Positions 57,960 through 64,000 of a stretch of DNA of 64,000 nucleotides are shown here, piece after piece. The translations under genes were made by a program, and so were the position numbers. Every line of letters starts with the position of its first letter. The first letter of the stretch is position 1. The DNA is from Rhizobium sp. 9140. Its GTDB lineage: Bacteria; Pseudomonadota; Alphaproteobacteria; Rhizobiales; Rhizobiaceae. The DNA is taken from contig NZ_FJUR01000001.1 in the NCBI RefSeq assembly GCF_900067135.1, forward strand, positions 548,501-612,500, read 5' to 3'. The notes beneath the pieces were generated by a model. The model was not told where the DNA came from, did no database searches, and saw only the letters and a program-made list of their open reading frames with translations.

Positions 57960-58815
57960 GGGAACTCCATTCAAGGTAGGCATCGACAGGGGAAAAAGCC
58001 CGCGTCTTCTCGGCAACGACGTGAAAGGCGGGATGCCCGATGCCGGTCGAAAGCATCGTGCCATCGGGCAGCATGAATGGGGCGGCGGGGGCGGGACGGA
58101 CGAGAAGGCGCAGATGCGCGCTGCTCGCCTCCTCCTCGCCCGCCTGCCGGAGCAGAAAGATCGGAACGCCGCTGGCGACCGAGCGCAATTGCAGCCGCCG
58201 GCTTTCGGGAAGCCCGAGACGCGCCGGATTCCCGCGGATCTCCAGAATGACGGCGGAAAACACGGAAAACCCGAGCGCCGCCTCGGCAATCCACAGCGCC
58301 TGCTGGAGGTTGCGAGGCCGCGAGAAGAGCGCTGCACGCAGATCGATCCCGAGAAGCGAAAGGCCGACACCGTAAGGCTCGCCGGCCTCTTTTCCCGCCA
58401 TGGTCTCGGAGATCCAGAGGATGGGACCGAGTTCACCGAGGGCTTTGCGCCGCGTCTGGTAGAGCGCGGCAAGACCGAGCGTAAACCCCGTGGCGGCACC
58501 GGCATCGCGCGTTTCCGCCACCCGTATTTCGCTCAAACCCTTCAGCGGCAGGCCGCCGGACATCGCATGGTCGAGGTCGGGAACGCCGAGCGGCAGCACG
58601 TCGTCTTGCCCGCGCTCTCCGGCCCTGCACTGCTTGGCCCTCTGCCCGGCAACATCCTGCCCGCCGAGAGACCGCGCGGACGCTGAAAATCCCGCACGCT
58701 CGCCCTCCGTCTCGAAGGTGGGACGACAGGAACCGGATGGCCTGTCTCGTTCCAGTCGGGCAATGGCGTCGCGCAGGGCGAGCACCGTCTCCCGCGGCAC
58801 AGCGTTTTCAGCCAT
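57811..58815 (-). CDS. imuA: ImuA, RecA/SulA-like mutasome accessory protein
   Basis: Protein of 334 residues, first gene of the SOS mutagenesis cassette. It has a RecA-like fold of low similarity (LGVPDLDHAMSGGLPLKGLSEI, GPILWISETMAGKEAGEPYG, SAVILEIRG). In Myxococcus and Caulobacter ImuA regulates or recruits ImuB and DnaE2. AGGAG precedes the ATG, and a LexA box lies 18 bases upstream. The end overlaps imuB. Confidence 0.92.
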   Translation of the reverse strand: MAENAVPRETVLALRDAIARLERDRPSGSCRPTFETEGERAGFSASARSLGGQDVAGQRAKQCRAGERGQDDVLPLGVPDLDHAMSGGLPLKGLSEIRVAETRDAGAATGFTLGLAALYQTRRKALGELGPILWISETMAGKEAGEPYGVGLSLLGIDLRAALFSRPRNLQQALWIAEAALGFSVFSAVILEIRGNPARLGLPESRRLQLRSVASGVPIFLLRQAGEEEASSAHLRLLVRPAPAAPFMLPDGTMLSTGIGHPAFHVVAEKTRAFSPVDAYLEWSSHARRFYPLDPVAVPLPANAADSVPVLSASVGRPGGTPAVGRVVAFKRAS

Positions 58816-58833
58816 GGCAGTCAGCTCCTATTC

Positions 58834-58848
58834 GTTCCTGATATGTTC
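58834..58848. promoter_or_regulatory. LexA box of the imuA-imuB-dnaE2 operon
   Basis: GTTC-N7-GTTC exactly; read on the coding strand it is GAAC-ATATCAG-GAAC. This is the alphaproteobacterial LexA operator, 18 bases before imuA. Confidence 0.92.
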
Positions 58849-58986
58849 TTATTGATTCCAGAGCTTCAAAAAAGAGTCAACGCAGTTGGGAAAAGATTCC
58901 GCAGTTTCTGCACAATCGCCTTACATTGCGAATTGCTTCTCGAAATGAACCGGGAAATGGCTATATAAAAGGGACAAGGAGTATCC

Positions 58987-59421
58987 ATGGCCCGGATTGA
59001 CCAAAGCGACGATTGGCGGGAACGTCATGCGCCGACCATCAGCACGTTCGAATCCCTGACGCTGGAAGCCTATGGGCATCTTCCCGAGGAATTCCGGCTG
59101 CTGGCCACAGACCTCATCATCGAGATCGAGGATTTTCCGGATGACGACGTGTTCGAGGACATGGCGCTGGAAACGCCGTTCGATCTGCTGGGTCTGTTCG
59201 AAGGGCGGGGTATCGGCGAGCGTTTCACCATGGAAACCGGCACGATGCCGAACCGGATCACGCTCTATCGCCGGCCGATCCTCGATTACTGGGCCGAAAA
59301 CGACGAGACGCTGGGCGACATCATCACCCATGTGCTGATCCACGAGATCGGCCACCACTTCGGCCTGTCGGATGACGATATGGAGCGTATCGAGGCGAGC
59401 GTGGAGCATGTCGGCGGGTAG
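58987..59421 (+). CDS. Small zincin-like metallopeptidase
   Basis: Protein of 144 residues of the minimal MPN/DUF1025-type metallopeptidase family. The zinc motif HEIGHHFGLSDDD gives His119-Glu120-x-x-His123 and a downstream Asp as third-ligand candidate. It has no signal peptide, so it is cytoplasmic. AGGAG precedes the ATG. Its substrate is unknown. It is divergent from imuA across a 171-base gap but 138 bases from the LexA box. Confidence 0.88.
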   Translation: MARIDQSDDWRERHAPTISTFESLTLEAYGHLPEEFRLLATDLIIEIEDFPDDDVFEDMALETPFDLLGLFEGRGIGERFTMETGTMPNRITLYRRPILDYWAENDETLGDIITHVLIHEIGHHFGLSDDDMERIEASVEHVGG

Positions 59422-59449
59422 GAGCCCGCCGCACGCGCATGGCTGTCGC

Positions 59450-59656
59450 CTATTGCTCGGACAGCTTCATATCCGGCACGTAGTCCTTGCCTTCGACATC
59501 CTTCACCACGGCCTGACCGCACTGCATGACCTGTGCATCGGCATTGAAGGTGTAGGTCGGCGAACCATGGAGATGCCAGCCCTTGTTGAGGGCGGCCGTT
59601 ACCTTATGACAGAAGCTCGCATCGTCAGGGCCGGTGAGAAAGCGGTAGAGTTTCAT
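59450..59656 (-). CDS. DUF1737 protein
   Basis: Protein of 68 residues: a single DUF1737 domain (MKLYRFLTGPDDASFCHKVTAAL, then GWHLHGSPTYTF). AAGGAAT precedes the ATG, which overlaps the stop of the upstream lyase gene as ATGA. The function is unknown. Confidence 0.88.
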   Translation of the reverse strand: MKLYRFLTGPDDASFCHKVTAALNKGWHLHGSPTYTFNADAQVMQCGQAVVKDVEGKDYVPDMKLSEQ

Positions 59657-60606
59657 AGCTGCATTCCTTTGTTTCTGATGGCCTCGACCTTTGCAAGACA
59701 GGTCATCGCCTGTTCGAGATGCAAGGCTTCGACCATTTTGCCCTTGTGGACGATGACCGACCTGCCTGCATTGTCGGGTTCAGCAAAAGCCGCGACGATC
59801 TCCAGAGCCTCCGCCTCATCCTGAACGGAGGGGCCGAAGGTGGAATTGGCCGGCGCGATCTGCTGCGGATGGATCAGCATCTTTCCATCGAACCCCATGT
59901 CGCGGCCGGCGGCGCATTCCTGCGCGAAACCCTCGGCATCGCCGATATCGTTGAAGACGGCGTCGAGAACATCGAGCCCGCTGCCACGTCCTGCAAGCAG
60001 GATCTGCATGAGCCAGGGCACGAGGTAGCCTCGCCCGGGAAGGGCGGCGACACCGGTTTCCTTGCGCAGATCGTTGAGGCCGGGAATGAGGCAATCGAGC
60101 CGCCCGCCACGCGTGCGTCCGGCCTCGGCGATCGCCGCCGCATTGAGAACGCCTCTCGGCGTCTCGATCATCGCCCAGAGCCGCAGATCTTCCGGACCGT
60201 TGCCCTCATCCAACCCTTCGGCAATGTCGAGAATATCGCGTGGCCCTTCCACCTTCGGCAATAGAACGGCATCGAACCGGCAGGCGAAAAGCGCTTCGAG
60301 ATCCGCCTCGCCAAAACCCGAGGCAAGACTGTTGATACGGACGATCCGCTCGATACCGGGCGCAACATCCGCCAGATGGCGCACCAGCGCATGGCGCGCA
60401 TCGGCCTTGCGCTCCGGAAGCACCGCGTCCTCCAGATCGTAGATCACGGCATCGGGCGAAAGGCTCGACACTTTGGCAAGTGCGCGCTCGTTGTCGGCTG
60501 GAACGCAGAGCACCGAGCGACGGAGACGGACGGGATGGCGATCGGACAGGGACATCATGCCATGTTGTGCCTGTCTCATCTCATCTTCGCAAGTCTCACG
60601 CGACAT
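59653..60606 (-). CDS. HpcH/HpaI-family CoA-ester lyase (citrate lyase beta-like)
   Basis: TIM-barrel lyase of 317 residues related to CitE, malyl-CoA and citramalyl-CoA lyases. Motifs: RSVLCVPADNERALAKV, VIYDLEDAVLPERKADAR (metal Asp/Glu), IVRINSLASGFGEADLEAL, AMIETPRGVLNA and GFDGKMLIHPQQI. The start is the ATG at 60606 with AGGAG ahead; one at 60558 is possible. The true substrate is unknown. Coupled to a DUF1737 gene. Confidence 0.9.
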   Translation of the reverse strand: MSRETCEDEMRQAQHGMMSLSDRHPVRLRRSVLCVPADNERALAKVSSLSPDAVIYDLEDAVLPERKADARHALVRHLADVAPGIERIVRINSLASGFGEADLEALFACRFDAVLLPKVEGPRDILDIAEGLDEGNGPEDLRLWAMIETPRGVLNAAAIAEAGRTRGGRLDCLIPGLNDLRKETGVAALPGRGYLVPWLMQILLAGRGSGLDVLDAVFNDIGDAEGFAQECAAGRDMGFDGKMLIHPQQIAPANSTFGPSVQDEAEALEIVAAFAEPDNAGRSVIVHKGKMVEALHLEQAMTCLAKVEAIRNKGMQL

Positions 60607-60633
60607 GTGAGAATGCTCCTGTCGCTCGACACG

Positions 60634-60666
60634 AAAAAACCGGCCCCATCGCTGGATGGAGCCGGT
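60634..60666 (-). terminator. Terminator between DJ-1 family gene and lyase
   Basis: Minus strand ACCGGCtCCAT, 6-base loop, ATGGgGCCGGTTTTTT. It lies after the DJ-1 gene stop and before the lyase start, so the two are separate units. Confidence 0.85.
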
Positions 60667-60692
60667 CGAAGATGTCATGCGGAAAAAGGGCC

Positions 60693-61253
60693 TTAAGCGG
60701 CCTTGCGGTCGTGACGGCCTTCTTCCACTTCCTCGACGATCTTCGCCACGAAGGCATCAAGATCGCCGGGGTTGCGAGAGGTGATGATGCCCTTGTCGGT
60801 CACCACGGCCTCATCCGACCACAGACCGCCGGCATTGACGACATCCGTCTTGATCGACTTGAAGGACGTGACCTTCAGCCCCTTAACCGCACCGGTTTCG
60901 ACCAGAAGCCAGGGCGCATGGCAGATGGCCGCGACGACCTTGCCGGACGACACGAAGTCGCGGACAATTCGCAACGCCTCGTCCTCGACGCGCAGCTTGT
61001 CCGGGTTGATCTGGCCGCCCGGCAGAACGAGCGCATCGAAGTCCTCGATCTTGACGTCCCTGGCTTCGAGATCGACGTCGATGCTGTCGCCCCAGTCCTT
61101 TTCGTCCCAGCTCTTGATGCTGGTCTTGCCGATCGAGGCGATCTTCACCGTCGCGCCCTGCTTTTTCAGGCTGTCATAAGGAACGCGCAGTTCTGACCGT
61201 TCGTAGCCGTCCGTGGCGAGAATGAGAATTTTGGATTCGGCAATGGAAGGCAT
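60693..61253 (-). CDS. DJ-1/PfpI family protein
   Basis: Protein of 186 residues of the PfpI/YhbO group. The nucleophile is Cys111 in ICHAPWLL with Glu18 (DGYERSEL) nearby and GGQINPDKLR in between. Members act as deglycase/glyoxalase-like or chaperone proteins in stress. The start is the ATG at 61253 with AGGAG ahead. A full-consensus general-stress promoter lies 99 bases upstream. Confidence 0.92.
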   Translation of the reverse strand: MPSIAESKILILATDGYERSELRVPYDSLKKQGATVKIASIGKTSIKSWDEKDWGDSIDVDLEARDVKIEDFDALVLPGGQINPDKLRVEDEALRIVRDFVSSGKVVAAICHAPWLLVETGAVKGLKVTSFKSIKTDVVNAGGLWSDEAVVTDKGIITSRNPGDLDAFVAKIVEEVEEGRHDRKAA

Positions 61254-61351
61254 GAGCCTGCTCCTTATTGTCTCTGGTCTTGTCTGGGATGATCCCCAAC
61301 CTCTCGGGTCGGCGATATCAGACGCGAATGTCATGACGGGTTCGCCATCTT

Positions 61352-61377
61352 AACGAGGCGCCCCCACCGATCGTTCC
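61352..61377 (-). promoter_or_regulatory. EcfG (RpoE2-type) general-stress promoter, full consensus
   Basis: Minus-strand GGAAC, exactly 17 bases, CGTT: every consensus position matches. It gives a leader of about 90 bases to the DJ-1 family gene. Confidence 0.8.
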
Positions 61378-61477
61378 GAAAAACATCGGTGACATTGCCA
61401 ACAACCTGATCCGAGACAGGCTGAAGATTCGAAAACCGAAACCATCAACGCACATAACATTGACGCGCGCAGCAAAA

Positions 61478-61492
61478 GAACATATGTAGAAC
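61478..61492. promoter_or_regulatory. LexA box abutting the radical SAM gene
   Basis: GAAC-ATATGTA-GAAC, exact GAAC-N7-GAAC spacing, ending three bases before the ATG. It shares GAACATAT with the imuA box in the same orientation relative to the gene. No Shine-Dalgarno lies between box and start codon. Confidence 0.88.
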
Positions 61493-61495
61493 ACC

Positions 61496-62728
61496 ATGAA
61501 GAAATCGCTGAAAGAGCGTTTGGCCATCCTTTCGGATGCCGCCAAATACGATGCGTCCTGCGCCTCCAGCGGAACGACGAAACGCAATTCGTCGGCCAGC
61601 GGCGGTCTCGGCTCCACGGAGGGATCCGGCATCTGTCATGCCTATGCGCCGGACGGGCGATGCATTTCTCTGCTCAAGATCCTGATGACGAATTTCTGCA
61701 TCTACGACTGCGCCTATTGCATCAACCGGTCGTCCAGCAATGTGGAGCGTGCACGCTTTTCGGTCGAGGAAGTGGTCTGGCTGACGCTCGAATTTTATCG
61801 CCGCAACTATATTGAAGGTCTGTTCCTCTCGTCCGGCATCATCCGCTCGTCGGATCACACGATGGAGGAGATGGTGCGCATCGCGCGGGAGCTGCGCGTC
61901 ACGCATAATTTCCGCGGCTATATCCATCTGAAATCGATTCCCGAGGCGTCCCCGGCGCTGATCGAGGAAGCTGGACTTTATGCGGACCGCCTGTCGATCA
62001 ACATCGAGTTGCCGACGGACGCCGGACTGACGCGCTATGCGCCGGAAAAGCGGCCGGACGGCATTCGCAAATCGATGGGCGATCTTCGCCTGAAGATTGA
62101 GGAAATGCGCGACCCGACGCTCCAGACCAAACGTACACGACGCTTTGCGCCCGCCGGCCAGAGCACGCAGATGATCGTCGGAGCCGACCAGGCAAACGAC
62201 AGCGTCATTCTCGGCACCAGCGCGCGGCTTTACGGCAGCTACGGCCTGCGCCGCGTCTATTACTCCGCCTTCAGTCCCATTCCGGATGCCTCCCGCAATC
62301 TGCCCCTCGTCAAGCCGCCTCTGATGCGCGAGCATCGGCTCTATCAGGCCGACTGGCTCTACCGCTTCTATGGCTTCGGCATCGACGAAATCACGCGCGA
62401 CCAGCCGGATGGCATGCTCGACCTCGATCTCGATCCGAAGCTTGCCTGGGCGCTTGCCAACCGGCAGCGTTTCCCCGTGGATATCAACAAGGCGGATCGC
62501 GAGATGCTTCTGCGCGTACCCGGTTTCGGCACGAAGATCGTCCGCGCCATCCTCACCGCCCGCCGGCACCGGACCTTGCGGCTGGAAGATCTCGCCCGTC
62601 TAAAGGTCTCGCTGAAAAAGGTGCAGGCCTTCATCATCGCGGAGGGCTGGACCCCCTCGCGCCTCATCGACCGGCCGGACCTGCGCACGATGTTCGCACC
62701 CAAGCCGGAACAGCTGGTCCTTCTCTGA
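61496..62728 (+). CDS. Radical SAM protein, putative DNA modification/repair type
   Basis: Protein of 410 residues. The radical SAM cluster motif is C68-x3-C72-x2-C75 (FCIYDCAYCINR), and further conserved-looking Cys are at 22, 47 and 56 (SCASSG, GICHAY, GRCISLL). A C-terminal helix-hairpin-helix domain at about 330-390 (DINKADREMLLRVPGFGTKIV) suggests DNA binding. It matches the family annotated as putative DNA modification/repair radical SAM protein; the reaction is unknown. The start MKKSLKERLAILSDAAKYD fits the family. Its stop overlaps the DUF4130-UdgX gene by one base (TGATG), so the two are coupled, under a LexA box. Confidence 0.92.
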   Translation: MKKSLKERLAILSDAAKYDASCASSGTTKRNSSASGGLGSTEGSGICHAYAPDGRCISLLKILMTNFCIYDCAYCINRSSSNVERARFSVEEVVWLTLEFYRRNYIEGLFLSSGIIRSSDHTMEEMVRIARELRVTHNFRGYIHLKSIPEASPALIEEAGLYADRLSINIELPTDAGLTRYAPEKRPDGIRKSMGDLRLKIEEMRDPTLQTKRTRRFAPAGQSTQMIVGADQANDSVILGTSARLYGSYGLRRVYYSAFSPIPDASRNLPLVKPPLMREHRLYQADWLYRFYGFGIDEITRDQPDGMLDLDLDPKLAWALANRQRFPVDINKADREMLLRVPGFGTKIVRAILTARRHRTLRLEDLARLKVSLKKVQAFIIAEGWTPSRLIDRPDLRTMFAPKPEQLVLL

Positions 62729-64000
62729 TGCCGCCACCGGGCATTGAGAGGCAAACCGTCACGCTCGACGGAAAGGGCGATTTTGGCGAATGGCGGGAGG
62801 CCGCACGCCGGCTTCTGGTCGCGGGAACGCTGCCGACAGAAGTGGACTGGCGCGAAAAGCACGAAACCACCGATCTGTTTGCCGCTCCTGTGCCGGCGCG
62901 GCCGAACGCAGAAGGAAAACCGGAGGGACCACGTGAGATCACTGTTCCCCGCGCCTTCATGACGCTGGCCGAAACCGTGATCTGCCACTCCGATCCCGGA
63001 CGCTTCACGCTTCTTTATCGCACGCTCTGGCGCCTGCAGGCCGAGCGCAACCTGCTCGACATCGTTTCCGACGCCGACGTCGTCCGGCTCCATGCCATGG
63101 AAAAATCCCTGCGTCGCGACAGCCACAAGATGAAGGCCTTCGTGCGCTTCAAGGAGATCGGCGCCAGCACATCCACAACAAGCACATTGACGGCGGACAT
63201 CATGGAGGTGATCGCCCGTCCCGCCGCTCTGGAGGCGAGCGGCATCCCTATCGGTCGCCGGCGATTTTTCGCCTGGTTCGAGCCGGATCATTTCATCGTC
63301 GCCCGCGTTGCTCCTTTCTTCCAGCGGCGCTTCACCGACATGGACTGGATCATCGCCACGCCAAAAGGATCCGCCGCCTGGGATGGAACCACGCTGACGG
63401 TGACGTCCGAGCCGGCGGACGACCCCAAGCTGACCGATGATGCAGACACGCTGTGGCGCACCTATTACAGCAACATCTTCAATCCGGCGCGGCTGAAGGT
63501 GAAGGCGATGACGTCGGAAATGCCGAAGAAATACTGGAAGAACCTGCCCGAAGCCGACCTTATCCCCGGTCTGATCGCCGGTGCCGAGGAAAAGGTTCGG
63601 GCGATGGCGAAACAAGCGATGAAGGACCCGCCGGCCTTTCACGCGAAGGTACGCGAGGCCGCCATGCCGAAGAGCGAAGAGAACACCGCCATCCCCGGCA
63701 CGCTTGAGGCCGCGCGGGCGGAGGCGCGTAACTGCACCCGCTGTCCGCTCTCCTGCAAGGCGACGCAGACCGTATTCGGCGAAGGCCCTGACGATGCGAA
63801 ACTCATGTTCGTCGGCGAGCAGCCGGGCGATCAGGAGGATCTCGCCGGCCGGCCTTTCATCGGCCCGGCCGGCAAGATGTTCGACACGATCGCCGGCGAG
63901 GTCGATCTCGATCGCAAGACGGCCTATGTCACCAATGCGGTGAAGCATTTCAAATACGAGCCGCGCGGCAAGCGCCGCATTCACCAGAAGCCCAACATGG
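62728..64000 (+). CDS. DUF4130 - UdgX uracil-DNA glycosylase fusion (3' end cut by window)
   Basis: 424 codons are visible and the C-terminus lies outside. Residues about 1-265 are the radical-SAM-associated DUF4130 domain (RRDSHKMKAFVRFKE, FAWFEPDHFIVARVAPFFQRRF). From about 320 a UdgX family-4-like glycosylase follows, with cluster Cys336, Cys339 and further Cys, motif A GEQPGDQED at 363-371, and the UdgX loop KRRIHQKP with His419, the residue that forms the covalent DNA adduct in characterised UdgX. Both halves occur with the radical SAM family above, implying one repair pathway. Confidence 0.93.
   Translation, partial: MPPPGIERQTVTLDGKGDFGEWREAARRLLVAGTLPTEVDWREKHETTDLFAAPVPARPNAEGKPEGPREITVPRAFMTLAETVICHSDPGRFTLLYRTLWRLQAERNLLDIVSDADVVRLHAMEKSLRRDSHKMKAFVRFKEIGASTSTTSTLTADIMEVIARPAALEASGIPIGRRRFFAWFEPDHFIVARVAPFFQRRFTDMDWIIATPKGSAAWDGTTLTVTSEPADDPKLTDDADTLWRTYYSNIFNPARLKVKAMTSEMPKKYWKNLPEADLIPGLIAGAEEKVRAMAKQAMKDPPAFHAKVREAAMPKSEENTAIPGTLEAARAEARNCTRCPLSCKATQTVFGEGPDDAKLMFVGEQPGDQEDLAGRPFIGPAGKMFDTIAGEVDLDRKTAYVTNAVKHFKYEPRGKRRIHQKPNM

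Noticed and set aside
57960..58505. N-terminal extension of imuB
   Set aside because: In-frame sequence reads through imuA and is low-complexity Arg/Ser/Pro, unlike ImuB.

Overview
The window reads as chromosomal DNA of an alphaproteobacterium of the Rhizobiaceae (Rhizobium, Agrobacterium, Ensifer or Shinella type); I cannot fix the genus. Grounds: high GC throughout; a cyclic beta-1,2-glucan exporter (ndvA/chvA); the order ispG, tRNA-Ser, rplU, rpmA, two GNATs, obgE, proB, proA, nadD, rsfS, rlmH, envC, ctpA, polysaccharide deacetylase, rppH; an imuA-imuB-dnaE2 cassette; and regulatory sites of alphaproteobacterial type (GTTC-N7-GTTC LexA boxes, a GGAAC-N17-CGTT general-stress promoter, an Irr/ICE iron box). 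I see no rRNA, CRISPR array, insertion sequence or phage, so most of it is core chromosome.

Layout. 1-5.9 kb: a minus-strand operon for uptake and breakdown of a small nitrogen compound (binding protein, permease, ATPase, class-V aminotransferase-like enzyme, dihydropyrimidinase), divergent from a FadR-type GntR regulator across a 29-bp palindrome. 5.9-11.9 kb: an AI-2E/PerM-type membrane protein, a DUF4142 protein and a hybrid histidine kinase, each with an EcfG-like promoter candidate. 11.9-12.8 kb: two divergent small proteins that look like paralogues. 12.8-20.4 kb: PbpC and a very large alpha-2-macroglobulin, translationally coupled. 20.6-28 kb: an FAD/NAD(P) oxidoreductase, a soluble FtsK lacking the membrane anchor, small exported and DUF proteins, and leuD coupled to a RidA homologue. 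28-38.5 kb: ndvA, pyc, lrgAB, a DeoR regulator, an MFS transporter and ispG. 38.7-51.4 kb: the conserved ribosome, proline, NAD and cell-wall block. 51.5-52.4 kb: bacterioferritin and its ferredoxin under an ICE box.

52.7-64 kb is a DNA-damage and stress region. It holds the imuA-imuB-dnaE2 mutasome under a LexA box, a small zincin, a CoA-ester lyase with a DUF1737 protein, and a DJ-1/PfpI protein under a consensus general-stress promoter. Divergent from the last is a radical SAM protein followed by a DUF4130-UdgX uracil-DNA glycosylase fusion, whose operon carries its own LexA box three bases before the start codon. The radical SAM plus UdgX pair, apparently SOS-controlled, is the most interesting system here; its chemistry is not established to my knowledge.

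Coordinates were set by reading start codons, ribosome binding sites and stop/start overlaps. Family calls rest on motif recognition from memory; no search was run.
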